Shown piece after piece: positions 1 through 6,583 of a stretch of 10,369 nucleotides of DNA. Both the position numbers and the translations under genes were made by a program. The stretch covers positions 1-10,369 of the forward strand of contig CAZHZL010000079.1 in assembly GCA_964537245.1 (NCBI GenBank), in the 5' to 3' direction. This stretch comes from UMGS1840 sp964537245. Its GTDB lineage: Bacteria > Bacillota > Clostridia > UMGS1840. Numbering within the stretch: the first letter of the stretch is position 1; every line of letters begins with the position of its first letter. A model generated the notes under the pieces. The model did not search any database. It was not told the origin of the DNA and saw only the letters and a list, made by a program, of their open reading frames with translations.

Positions 1-13
1 AAAGACTTTTTTG

Positions 14-49
14 AAAAAAATAACCGCTGACTTTAACTTTGTCAGCGGT
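14..49 (-). terminator. Rho-independent terminator of the minus-strand P-loop gene
   Basis: A perfect 9-bp stem (23-31 with 41-49, ACCGCTGAC/GTCAGCGGT) encloses a 9-nt loop. On the minus strand it is followed at once by TATTTTTTT (positions 22 down to 14), the classic intrinsic terminator layout. It lies about 50 bases past the stop codon at 96-98 of the small P-loop gene, the only gene in the window it can serve. Confidence 0.88.
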
Positions 50-54
50 CTGAA

Positions 55-81
55 GCACTTCGTACGAAGTGCCTTTTTATT
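55..81 (+). terminator. Palindromic hairpin with a plus-strand T-tract
   Basis: Positions 55-72 are a perfect 18-bp palindrome (GCACTTCGTACGAAGTGC), followed on the plus strand by CTTTTTATT. This has the form of a rightward terminator, so it would end a transcript entering from left of the window. On the minus strand it is preceded by an A-run and lacks a T-tract, so the leftward transcript would read through it to the hairpin at 23-49. Being fully palindromic, the helix can fold only with a small loop. The converging gene itself is not visible. Confidence 0.6.
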
Positions 82-95
82 AAAGTTTTTATTTA

Positions 96-509
96 TTATT
101 TAATAATGTATTTTTTTGTAAGCTCAAGAGCTTCAGCTTCTTCACCGCTTAATAAAAGTGTAAAGCTTATGTTAAAATCTTCTGATAAAGTTTCTAAATA
201 TGGAATCACATTATCAACCTCAGCAACTGATGATTTCATAATTGTAGATAAACTATCAATGAAGATATGCGTAACGTCAAAGTTCATTGAAATAACGCCA
301 CATAAAAATCCGTACATCATTTTAGGACTGTTAAGAACAAATTCTTTTGTATTAATCAATCTTACATCATGGGGTACGCTGTAATTATATCTGTCATCCT
401 TAGCGATACAAACAACATGGCCATGCTCCTGCTGGTTAGCTTCTTCAACCCATGAAATCAATGTTTTTGTTTTTCCTGTTCCTTTTGGTCCGATAAGAAC
501 TCTGATCAT
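96..509 (-). CDS. Small P-loop NTP-binding protein of unknown function
   Basis: A 137-residue protein with a clear Walker A motif right at the N-terminus (GPKGTGKT, residues 7-14 counted from the ATG at 507-509) and a hydrophobic strand ending in Asp that could be Walker B (HIFID, residues 81-85). It is short for a P-loop ATPase: there is room for one small alpha/beta core and no partner domain, helicase motif or recognisable arginine finger. Similar short 'ATP-binding' proteins are, to my knowledge, widespread in Clostridia without an assigned function. The reading frame also allows a TTG start two codons upstream (513-515); ATG is preferred, although neither start has a strong ribosome binding site (only GGAATAG lies upstream). 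It has its own promoter at 573-601 and its own terminator, so it is a single-gene unit downstream of pgi. The fold class is secure, the function is not. Confidence 0.85.
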   Translation of the reverse strand: MIRVLIGPKGTGKTKTLISWVEEANQQEHGHVVCIAKDDRYNYSVPHDVRLINTKEFVLNSPKMMYGFLCGVISMNFDVTHIFIDSLSTIMKSSVAEVDNVIPYLETLSEDFNISFTLLLSGEEAEALELTKKYIIK

Positions 510-526
510 AATCAATTACCGCTATT

Positions 527-544
527 CCGGGAAAACTCTCCCGA
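527..544 (-). other. Small hairpin in the 5' leader of the P-loop gene
   Basis: CGGGA at 528-532 pairs with TCCCG at 539-543 around a 6-nt loop, in the untranslated leader between the promoter (573-601) and the start codon at 509. It ends about 18 bases before the ATG, which otherwise lacks a good ribosome binding site. It may affect translation or message stability. The stem is short, so chance is possible. Confidence 0.3.
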
Positions 545-572
545 AACCCTTTCTTATTTATTCCTTTGTTAC

Positions 573-601
573 ATTATAACATATACTTAAGAAAAAATCA
601 A
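573..601 (-). promoter_or_regulatory. Sigma-A promoter of the P-loop gene
   Basis: On the minus strand, TTGATT (596-601) and a consensus TATAAT (573-578) are separated by exactly 17 bases (579-595). A TG dinucleotide one base before the -10 makes it an extended -10 (TGTTATAAT). The start codon is about 60 bases downstream of the -10. It lies between the end of pgi and the P-loop gene, so that gene need not depend on read-through. Confidence 0.75.
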
Positions 602-663
602 TAGTTATTTGTAACATTTTAATATTTTATTAAAAATTATTTTTTGTTTTTTTACTTTGTCAA

Positions 664-2010
664 TTAGTTTTCTTCAATTCTTTTTAAAAGTGTTTCTCTC
701 AAATCCTCATAGCCTTTTTTGCCCAATAAAGCAAACATATTCTTTTTATAGAATTCAACGCCCGGCTGGTCAAACGGATTAACTCCGAGCATATAGCCTG
801 AATATGCGCAAGCTTTTTCAAAGAAATAGAAGAGATAACCGAGGTTATATTCGTCCTTTTTATCTATATTTATAACGATATTCGGAACTCCGCCGTCATA
901 GTGTGCCATAATTGTTCCCAAAGCTGCTTTTTTGTTTACATAGTCCACAGTTTTTCCTGCTAAGAAGTTAAGACCGTCTGCGTTTACCTCATCCTCTGAA
1001 ATAGTGATATCAGAGTTAGGATTTTCAACGCTTATTACAGTTTCAAAATGGTTTGCGCTGCCCTCCTGAACAAACTGACCCAAAGAGTGAAGGTCAGTTG
1101 AGAAATTGAGAGAAGCAGGGAAAATACCTTTTTTGTCTTTTCCTTCGCTTTCTCCGAAAAGCTGTTTGTACCATTCTGCAAACATAACCATTGAAGGCTC
1201 GTATGAAACAAGTATTTCTGTTGATTTGCCTTTTCTTAAAAGAATATTTCTTGCAGCAGCATATTTAAGACAGTCGTTTTCTTCTGCGTTAAGCGCTTTG
1301 TAATCCTCTCTTGCCTTTGCAGCACCTTCCATAAGCTTATCTATATCTGCGCCTGCACAAGCGATAGGAAGAAGTCCTACTGCAGTGAGAACGCTGAATC
1401 TTCCGCCGACATCATCAGGAACTACAAATGTTTCGTAGCCTTCCTCTTTTGCAAGTTCAAGAAGTGTTCCTTTTTGTTTATCTGTTGTAACAAAAATTCT
1501 TTCTTTTGCGCCTTCCTTGCCATATTTCTTTTCGATAATTTCTTTAAAAATTCTGAATGCTAAAGCAGGCTCTGTTGTTGTACCCGATTTTGAAATAACA
1601 TTAATGGAAAAATCCTTTTCTTCCATCATTTTTATAAGGTCGTTATGGTATTCGGGGCTTATTGAATTACCTGCAAAGAACACCTGCGGAAAATCGCTGT
1701 TTGTAAAGTTGTAAAGCGGTCCGTTTAAAAACTCGATAGCTGCTCTTGCTCCTAAATATGAGCCGCCGATACCGATAGTTATAAGCGCGTCAGAATGTGA
1801 TTTAATTTTCTTTGCCGCTTCCTTTATTCTTGCGAATTCCTCTTTATCATAATTAACAGGTAAATCAATCCAACCTAAAAAGTCATTACCTGCTCCCTCT
1901 CTTTTTTCTAAAACTTCAGCTGCGGCTTTTGTAAGATGAGACATTTTTGCAAATTCTTCTTCACCTATAAAGCCTTTTGTTTTTGAAAAATCAACTGTCA
2001 ATTTACTCAT
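664..2010 (-). CDS. pgi: Glucose-6-phosphate isomerase
   Basis: Cytosolic isomerase converting glucose 6-phosphate to fructose 6-phosphate in glycolysis and gluconeogenesis. The 448-residue length fits the short bacterial and Bacillus/Clostridium form rather than the roughly 550-residue E. coli form. Visible motifs include the first SIS-type sugar-phosphate loop (GIGGSYLGARAA, from residue 80), the phosphate-binding SKSGTTTEPA (140-149), the family signature around GGRFSVLTAVG (202-212), the catalytic Glu in GESEGK (Glu289), DLHSLGQFVQEG (306-317) and a C-terminal PFDQPGVEFYKK with the conserved lysine region. The ATG at 2008-2010 has an AAAGGA ribosome binding site. It begins 30 bases after the dCMP deaminase stop with no promoter or terminator between, so the two are probably co-transcribed. 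No GC-rich terminator follows. Intact; identification is secure. Confidence 0.98.
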   Translation of the reverse strand: MSKLTVDFSKTKGFIGEEEFAKMSHLTKAAAEVLEKREGAGNDFLGWIDLPVNYDKEEFARIKEAAKKIKSHSDALITIGIGGSYLGARAAIEFLNGPLYNFTNSDFPQVFFAGNSISPEYHNDLIKMMEEKDFSINVISKSGTTTEPALAFRIFKEIIEKKYGKEGAKERIFVTTDKQKGTLLELAKEEGYETFVVPDDVGGRFSVLTAVGLLPIACAGADIDKLMEGAAKAREDYKALNAEENDCLKYAAARNILLRKGKSTEILVSYEPSMVMFAEWYKQLFGESEGKDKKGIFPASLNFSTDLHSLGQFVQEGSANHFETVISVENPNSDITISEDEVNADGLNFLAGKTVDYVNKKAALGTIMAHYDGGVPNIVINIDKKDEYNLGYLFYFFEKACAYSGYMLGVNPFDQPGVEFYKKNMFALLGKKGYEDLRETLLKRIEEN

Positions 2011-2040
2011 TTTCTGTTTCCTTTCAATTATGTTTATATA

Positions 2041-2526
2041 TTAATATGACGAGCTTCCTAAAGTATCGTCATTATATACCCAGTCTCTTACATTTATAAC
2101 AGTATACTCTGTTTTATTATTCCTTATTACAACATTCTCTACGCCTGCATTTATAATCATTCTTTTGCACATTGCACATGAATTTGTATTTTCTACATAT
2201 TCACCGGTGTCAACCTCTTTTCCGACGAGATATAAGGTTGCCCCCATCATATCAGATCTTTTTGCGCTTATGATACAGTTTGCCTCTGCATGCACACTTC
2301 TGCAAAGCTCATAACGCTGTCCTCTGGGAACATTGAGCTTCTGTCTTACACATTCACCAAGCTCGTTACAGTTTTTCCTGCCTCTCGGAGCGCCTGTGTA
2401 GCCTGTTGAAATAATTTCATCGTTTTTAACGATTATAGCACCGAAATTTCTTCGTAAGCATGTACCTCTTGTAACAACTGCTTCCGCAATATCAAGATAG
2501 TAATTTTGTTTATCTCTTCTTTCCAT
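2041..2526 (-). CDS. comEB: Deoxycytidylate (dCMP) deaminase
   Basis: Zinc enzyme of the cytidine/dCMP deaminase superfamily that converts dCMP to dUMP, the substrate for thymidylate synthase. The 161 residues are normal for the family. The catalytic zinc motif is HAE (His79, Glu81) with CAMC (Cys117, Cys120). The N-terminal block TCLRRNFGAIIV (22-33) followed by STGYTGAPRG (40-49) and an NC pair at 52-53 is typical of dCMP deaminases rather than tRNA or guanine deaminases. Two further cysteines (53, 59) may belong to the second, structural zinc site known in this family. The Pro usually before the CxxC is replaced by Ser. The ATG at 2524-2526 has GAGAGGA upstream. First gene of a pair with pgi, driven by the promoter at 2574-2602. 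The symbol follows the Bacillus name; a role in competence is not implied. Confidence 0.95.
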   Translation of the reverse strand: MERRDKQNYYLDIAEAVVTRGTCLRRNFGAIIVKNDEIISTGYTGAPRGRKNCNELGECVRQKLNVPRGQRYELCRSVHAEANCIISAKRSDMMGATLYLVGKEVDTGEYVENTNSCAMCKRMIINAGVENVVIRNNKTEYTVINVRDWVYNDDTLGSSSY

Positions 2527-2573
2527 TATTATTTTCCTCTCAAAATCTTTTTATTTGGGGGATATTTCCATAT

Positions 2574-2602
2574 ATTATACTATATATTTATATTTTTTTC
2601 AA
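2574..2602 (-). promoter_or_regulatory. Sigma-A promoter of the dCMP deaminase-pgi pair
   Basis: On the minus strand, TTGAAA (2597-2602) and TATAAT (2574-2579) are spaced by 17 bases. It sits just downstream of the hup terminator and about 48 bases before the deaminase start codon, which is the expected place. There is no extended -10. Confidence 0.75.
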
Positions 2603-2630
2603 GTAGTTTTCAAATAATTTTTCAAAAAGT

Positions 2631-2662
2631 ATAAATAAAAAACGACCATAAAAGGCCGTTTT
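2631..2662 (-). terminator. Rho-independent terminator of hup
   Basis: On the minus strand AAAACGGCC (2662-2654) pairs with GGTCGTTTT (2647-2639), including one G-T wobble, around a 6-nt loop. The T-rich run continues to about 2631. It starts 8 bases after the hup stop codon and isolates hup from the dCMP deaminase promoter. Confidence 0.8.
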
Positions 2663-2669
2663 CCATTTA

Positions 2670-2945
2670 TTATTTGTTTACTGCACTCTTAAGAGCCTGT
2701 CCAGCTTTGAACGCAGGTGCTTTTGAAGCAGCAATTTTGATCTTTTCACCTGTCTGTGGGTTCTGACCAACTCTAGCTGCTCTGTCTCTAACTTCGAATG
2801 TACCGAAGCCGATAAGAGAAACCTTGTCTCCTGCTTTTAATGCTCCTGTAATACTTTCTATCATAGCGTCAAGAGCCGCACCTGAAGCTGTTTTGCTTAA
2901 TCCGGCTTTTTCTGCGATTGCAGCGATTAATTCTGTTTTATTCAC
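2670..2945 (-). CDS. hup: HU-family DNA-binding protein
   Basis: Nucleoid protein that binds DNA as a dimer and bends it with two beta arms. The 91-residue product has the usual HU length. The family signature is GFGTFEVRDRAARVGQNPQT (residues 46-65); it contains the intercalating Pro63 at the arm tip and is followed by TGEKIKIAASKAPAFKAGQALK. The start is the GTG at 2943-2945, giving MNKTELI, the normal HU beginning. A longer reading from TTG at 2949-2951 would leave only 2 bases to the AGGAGG site at 2954-2959, whereas the GTG has 8. It is a single-gene unit with its own promoter (2981-3009) and terminator (2631-2662). HU-alpha, HU-beta and IHF types cannot be separated by eye, but a lone Clostridial HU is the simplest reading. 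Confidence 0.97.
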   Translation of the reverse strand: MNKTELIAAIAEKAGLSKTASGAALDAMIESITGALKAGDKVSLIGFGTFEVRDRAARVGQNPQTGEKIKIAASKAPAFKAGQALKSAVNK

Positions 2946-2953
2946 TAACAACG

Positions 2954-2959
2954 CCTCCT
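2954..2959 (-). promoter_or_regulatory. Ribosome binding site that fixes the hup start
   Basis: A consensus AGGAGG on the minus strand lies 8 bases before the GTG codon (2943-2945) and only 2 bases before the in-frame TTG (2949-2951). The spacing decides for GTG. Confidence 0.88.
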
Positions 2960-2972
2960 TTCAAATGATTTT

Positions 2973-2984
2973 ATGTACACATTT
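2973..2984 (-). repeat. Promoter 12-mer AAATGTGTACAT, copy at hup
   Basis: AAATGTGTACAT on the minus strand overlaps the downstream edge of the hup -10 (2981-2986) and covers the likely transcription start. The same 12-mer occurs on the opposite strand at 6567-6578 in the ruvA promoter. Its inner part holds the palindrome TGTACA. On the hup strand ATGTGT is also repeated 10 bases upstream. Possible operator; no known regulator site is recognised. Confidence 0.35.
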
Positions 2985-3009
2985 TAACACATTTAAACAG
3001 AAATTTCAA
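2981..3009 (-). promoter_or_regulatory. Sigma-A promoter of hup
   Basis: On the minus strand, TTGAAA (3004-3009) and TAAAAT (2981-2986) are separated by 17 bases (2987-3003), with an extended -10 (TGTTAAAAT). It is about 36 bases upstream of the GTG start and follows the end of the amidase gene, so hup is transcribed independently of the ruv-amidase unit. Confidence 0.75.
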
Positions 3010-3101
3010 GCTTTTTTTTCACTTTTTATAAATATTAGCAAAATTATATAGTATTTTTTTGTTTTTTTGTATAAAAATGACAAAAATCCCCCGTGTTTTG
3101 C

Positions 3102-4799
3102 CTAATTTTCAGCGATTTTTGCTTCTTTAGAATCAAGGAGTTCAACTGCTTTTTCAATTCCGATTGCAATTTGTTCACCCATTTTCTTAACATATTCCGC
3201 ATCCATCAGCTTCTTAAGGTCATCTTCATTACTCATAAACAAACACTCTACAAGACAGCTTGGCATATTTGTTTTTGCAAGAACATATATTTTTGCGTTT
3301 TCCATAAGCTCTCTGTCCTGACTTTGCGTTGCAGAAAGGATATACGGCTGAATTGTTGCAGCAAGCTCCTTATCGGTTATCGTCGCGCCTGATTTTAATG
3401 TATCATACGCAAACATTGTAAGCGTACCCTTAGCGCTTGTATTCTCAAATGAATTGTTATGAACTGATATAAAGAGTTCAGCGTTTGAGCTGTTGGCTAT
3501 TTCTGCTCTTTTAACAAGTGAAACGGTTGAATCATCAGTTCTTGTTGCAATAACATTGTATCCGTCTTTTAAAAGCTTTTCATAGGCTACCATCGCTATA
3601 TCAAGGTTTACATCCTTTTCATATAAAATTATTTTTCCGTCCTTCTCAACAACGCTTCCCGGCTCTTCACCTCCATGACCGGGGTCTATGACTATAAGCC
3701 TGTCGCTTTTCGGTTTTGTCTCGGTTGAGGTTGTATTTCTTTTTTTAACCGTTACGGTGTATTCGTTATCTGATGTAGAAATATCGCAAATGCTTTCAGA
3801 CGCTGCGCCTGCAATATAAAATATTACACGCACCGTTTCAGCCTGCTCGTCCACAGCAACCTTCTCAACAAGCTCACCTTTATATTCAAAATTGCCGATG
3901 TCAACAACAGCTTTTTCAAATTCAACAAAATATCTTGTAGGATTTGAAAGCTTGTAGGTTGAATATTCAAGTGCTCTGTTTGATTTTATTTTAAACACTG
4001 TACCGCTGCTGTTTTCAGAAGCCTTTATTTCATTTATATAAGGTGTTTTGTCATCGTCTCCTATATTAACTGTAAAAATGCCGTTTACATATTTATATGT
4101 TACATTTGTTTCTTTATTTGCGTCCACAACTATACGCACAGCATTCGGAGAATTTGTATACTGAGAATAGCGTATGCGTGATATTGTTTCGGAATTTACA
4201 TCAATCGAGCCTTGCGGAACATCAAGTATTGCACTGTTGATATCTATTACATATCTTAAAGGCTCTGTAAGCACCATTTCTGATACATCTTTTATCTCGC
4301 TGTCAGCTTCAAGCTTAAGAGAAAAAACATCGCCGTCACGGCTTGTAAAAAGATTTGTAATCATAACATCAGTGTTTTTTTTCTCCTCCTGAGTTATAAG
4401 AACACTTCTTGTATCGTTGTCCCACTCAACATTATAGCCGAAATTTTCCGATATAAATCTTATCGGAACAAAAGTTCTGCTGTTCAGAATTTTGGCTTTT
4501 ACATCCATTTTCACAGCCAGACCGTCGACCATCGCAAGATTACTGCCTATGGTAAGAACTATCTTTTTTTCTTCGTTTGTAATTGTTACCGTTTGTTTTT
4601 TTTCATTCCACTCTGTTTTGTAGCCCATCTGATTGAGCAATACAACCGGAATAAGTGTACGCGAGTTTTCAATAAACGCTTCAACATCGCAGGTTATATG
4701 CTTTTTATTATAGTATATTTTAATTGCATCTGTACAGTATGCTGTAAACGATGTTATCATCATAATAAATACAAACAAAATACATATAATTTTTTTCAA
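3102..4799 (-). CDS. Secreted N-acetylmuramoyl-L-alanine amidase with stalk and AMIN domains
   Basis: A 565-residue exported peptidoglycan hydrolase that should cut the bond between MurNAc and L-Ala. The start chosen is TTG at 4797-4799: AGGTGG (4808-4813) lies 8 bases upstream and the product then opens with a signal peptide (MKKIICILFVFIMM..., residues 1 to about 22). The open frame continues to an ATG at 4913 inside ruvB, but that start would bury the signal peptide. Domains in order: two copper-amine-oxidase N-terminal-like 'stalk' repeats (about 26-76 and 79-137), two AMIN-like beta domains (about 144-247 and 254-353), and a C-terminal zinc amidase (about 367-555). Zinc and catalytic residues are visible: His375 in DPGHGG, Glu394 in YEKD, His447 in SVHNN and Glu518 in VECLFMSN. 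AMIN domains usually target the wall or septum. It follows ruvB by 34 bases and is probably co-transcribed with it. No clear terminator follows. Confidence 0.93.
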   Translation of the reverse strand: MKKIICILFVFIMMITSFTAYCTDAIKIYYNKKHITCDVEAFIENSRTLIPVVLLNQMGYKTEWNEKKQTVTITNEEKKIVLTIGSNLAMVDGLAVKMDVKAKILNSRTFVPIRFISENFGYNVEWDNDTRSVLITQEEKKNTDVMITNLFTSRDGDVFSLKLEADSEIKDVSEMVLTEPLRYVIDINSAILDVPQGSIDVNSETISRIRYSQYTNSPNAVRIVVDANKETNVTYKYVNGIFTVNIGDDDKTPYINEIKASENSSGTVFKIKSNRALEYSTYKLSNPTRYFVEFEKAVVDIGNFEYKGELVEKVAVDEQAETVRVIFYIAGAASESICDISTSDNEYTVTVKKRNTTSTETKPKSDRLIVIDPGHGGEEPGSVVEKDGKIILYEKDVNLDIAMVAYEKLLKDGYNVIATRTDDSTVSLVKRAEIANSSNAELFISVHNNSFENTSAKGTLTMFAYDTLKSGATITDKELAATIQPYILSATQSQDRELMENAKIYVLAKTNMPSCLVECLFMSNEDDLKKLMDAEYVKKMGEQIAIGIEKAVELLDSKEAKIAEN

Positions 4800-4807
4800 A
4801 CGCAACA

Positions 4808-4813
4808 CCACCT
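4808..4813 (-). promoter_or_regulatory. Ribosome binding site that fixes the amidase TTG start
   Basis: AGGTGG on the minus strand lies 8 bases before the TTG at 4797-4799, the first residue of a classical signal peptide. No comparable site was noted for the upstream in-frame ATG inside ruvB. It lies in the 34-base gap between ruvB and the amidase, consistent with translation of a joint message. Confidence 0.8.
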
Positions 4814-4833
4814 TTTTTTCTATAAATAACAGA

Positions 4834-5880
4834 TTAAATATCAGTAACGGAAAGCTGTTCGGGATTTGAGGCTGTATTATTATCCGATGTGTAAGGTATT
4901 CCGAAATATTCATAGCAAAGCTTTGTTACACATCTGCCTCTCGGAGTTCTCTGAATAAATCCAAGCTGCATAAGATAAGGCTCATATACATCTTCAATTG
5001 TATTTGAATCCTCACCCGTTGTAGCCGCCAATGTCTCAAGTCCGACAGGACCGCCTGAAAAAACCTCAATAATTGCTTCAATCATCGCCTTATCTGTTTT
5101 ATCAAGTCCTATTTTATCAATTTCAAGCATACTAAGCGCCTTATCGGCCGAATTTTTATCAATGATACCGTCAGACAAAACCTGTGCATAGTCACGCACT
5201 CTTTTTAAAAGTCTGTTTGCAATACGGGGCGTACCTCTTGAACGCTTCGCAATTTCCATTGCGCCGTCGTCTTCTATCACAACGCCTAAAATTGCCGCTG
5301 AACGCTTGATTATTTCAAAAAGCTGTTCAGGTGTATAAAGCTCAAGCCTTTGCAATACTCCAAAACGATCTCTTAAAGGAGCAGTAAGGCTTCCCGCCTT
5401 TGTTGTTGCACCAATAAGTGTAAAGTGAGGAAGATCCAGACGAATACTTCTTGCGGCGGGTCCTTTTCCTATTATAATATCAAGTGCAAAATCCTCCATT
5501 GCCGGATAAAGTATTTCTTCGACGCTTTTCGACAAACGGTGAATTTCGTCGATAAAAAGAACATCATGCTCGCCTAAGTTAGTCAGAATAGCCGCTAAAT
5601 CACCAGGCTTTTCGATGGCAGGACCAGATGTGATACGCAAATTCACATTAAGCTCGTTTGCAATAATATTTGCAAGAGTGGTCTTTCCAAGTCCGGGAGG
5701 ACCGTAAAGAAGCGTGTGGTCCAGGCTGTCTCCTCTTTTTTTCGCAGCTTCGATAAATATTTTCAAATTTTCTTTTACCTTAGTCTGACCTATATACTCA
5801 TTTAAGTATTTCGGTCTTAAGCTTAGCTCGTTTTCATCGCCGAGTGTTTCGGGCGAAACAATTCTGTTTTCTTCATACAT
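4834..5880 (-). CDS. ruvB: Holliday junction branch migration ATPase RuvB
   Basis: AAA+ motor that forms hexameric rings on either side of RuvA and drives branch migration of Holliday junctions. The 348 residues match the family. Visible motifs: Walker A GPPGLGKT (60-67), Walker B LFIDEIH (108-114), sensor 1 IGATT (156-160) followed by the arginine finger region PLRDRFG (Arg170), sensor 2 GTPRIANRLLKR, and a C-terminal winged helix ending around RTPRGR. The N-terminal LRPKYLNEYIGQ block is typical. The ATG at 5878-5880 has AGGTGA upstream. It starts 27 bases after ruvA and is followed 34 bases on by the amidase, forming one unit. Intact, no missing key residue. Identification is secure. Confidence 0.98.
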   Translation of the reverse strand: MYEENRIVSPETLGDENELSLRPKYLNEYIGQTKVKENLKIFIEAAKKRGDSLDHTLLYGPPGLGKTTLANIIANELNVNLRITSGPAIEKPGDLAAILTNLGEHDVLFIDEIHRLSKSVEEILYPAMEDFALDIIIGKGPAARSIRLDLPHFTLIGATTKAGSLTAPLRDRFGVLQRLELYTPEQLFEIIKRSAAILGVVIEDDGAMEIAKRSRGTPRIANRLLKRVRDYAQVLSDGIIDKNSADKALSMLEIDKIGLDKTDKAMIEAIIEVFSGGPVGLETLAATTGEDSNTIEDVYEPYLMQLGFIQRTPRGRCVTKLCYEYFGIPYTSDNNTASNPEQLSVTDI

Positions 5881-5907
5881 ATTAATTCACCTGTTTTTTC
5901 TTATTTA

Positions 5908-6510
5908 CTATATTGAACTAACTCGCTTTAATGCTTTTTTGATAATATCTTCCAAAGTATCTGCTTCCGAAGCTGAGCTCATAACAGCTCTTTTTGCTTC
6001 AATAGAGCTGTAACCTAAAACCATAAGCGCATTTATTGCCTCGGAAATAATATCGTTTGAGCCTGCATTTGCAGTTATACCGCTTTTTTCCTCTGTAATA
6101 TCTGAAAGCTCAACACCCTTCAGCTTGTCCTTAAGCTCGACAATGATTTTCTCGGCAAGCTTCTTTCCTACGCCATGCGCCCTTGTGATAGCTTTTGCGT
6201 CCTGCATTATAACGCTCATTGCAAATTCAGCCGGCGTAAGCGCAGACAAAATAGCCAACCCCATCTTAGGACCAACCCCCGAAACGCCTATAACCATCTG
6301 AAAGGTATGAAGCTCTTCTTCCGTGATAAATCCGTAAAGCTGCATAAGGTCTTCTTTAACATTAAGATATGTATATAATGTAACCTCGTCCCCGTTTGTG
6401 ATTTTTGACATCGTTGTATTTGAGGTATAAATGCGGTAGCCTACTCCGCCCGCATTAATTACTGCAAAATTTTCTTTTAAGGTTGCTTTCCCCGTAATAC
6501 TGTAATACAT
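5908..6510 (-). CDS. ruvA: Holliday junction DNA-binding protein RuvA
   Basis: RuvA tetramers bind the four-way junction, hold it open and load RuvB rings. The 200-residue length is standard. Domain I is an OB-fold (about 1-63, starting MYYSITGKAT) with the acidic pin at Glu53-Asp54. Domain II holds two helix-hairpin-helix DNA-binding motifs (IGVSGVGPKM, 74-83; ITRAHGVGKK, 108-117). After a variable linker (about 133-152), domain III (about 153-200, with the ALMVLGYSSIEAKRAV helices) is the RuvB contact. The ATG at 6508-6510 has a modest GAGGA upstream (6520-6524). It has its own promoter (6555-6583) in the 97-base gap after ruvC, and is followed 27 bases later by ruvB. Confidence 0.98.
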   Translation of the reverse strand: MYYSITGKATLKENFAVINAGGVGYRIYTSNTTMSKITNGDEVTLYTYLNVKEDLMQLYGFITEEELHTFQMVIGVSGVGPKMGLAILSALTPAEFAMSVIMQDAKAITRAHGVGKKLAEKIIVELKDKLKGVELSDITEEKSGITANAGSNDIISEAINALMVLGYSSIEAKRAVMSSASEADTLEDIIKKALKRVSSI

Positions 6511-6554
6511 ATAATATAATCCTCATTTACTCTATTCTTTACTGATATATATTT

Positions 6555-6583
6555 AGTATAACACACAAATGTGTACATTTCAA
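6555..6583 (-). promoter_or_regulatory. Sigma-A promoter of ruvA-ruvB-amidase
   Basis: On the minus strand, TTGAAA (6578-6583) and TATACT (6555-6560) have a 17-base spacer, with an extended -10 (TGTTATACT). It lies in the ruvC-ruvA gap, about 45 bases before the ruvA start. It would allow ruvAB and the amidase to be expressed apart from ruvC. No Bacillus-type LexA box (CGAACnnnnGTTCG) is visible here. Confidence 0.75.
6567..6578 (+). repeat. Promoter 12-mer AAATGTGTACAT, copy at ruvA
   Basis: AAATGTGTACAT on the plus strand fills most of the spacer of the ruvA promoter and touches its -35. It is identical to the copy at 2973-2984 near hup but in the opposite orientation. A protein bound here would be expected to interfere with RNA polymerase. 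The regulator is unknown and coincidence is not excluded. Confidence 0.35.

Noticed and set aside
510..515. TTG start two codons upstream of the P-loop gene ATG
   Set aside because: The ATG places the Walker A strand at the normal distance from the N-terminus, and the TTG has no better ribosome binding site.
595..663. AT-rich inverted sequence and a TTGACA (658-663) just after the pgi stop
   Set aside because: The stem is only A-T pairs, too weak to call a terminator, and TTGACA has no convincing -10 at 16-18 bases.
2946..2951. TTG start adding two residues to HU
   Set aside because: It would lie only 2 bases from AGGAGG; the GTG gives the family-standard MNKTELI start with 8-base spacing.
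3060..3101. Possible terminator after the amidase
   Set aside because: There are T-runs and a G-run on the minus strand but no stable stem joining them.
3093..3392. Plus-strand open frame at the end of the amidase gene
   Set aside because: It is antisense to the conserved amidase C-terminus and its Cys- and Phe-rich composition is typical of a shadow frame in AT-rich DNA.
4800..4913. Extension of the amidase frame to an ATG at 4911-4913 inside ruvB
   Set aside because: It would place about 38 extra residues before an obvious signal peptide and overlap ruvB by about 80 bases. The TTG at 4797-4799 has a well-spaced AGGTGG.
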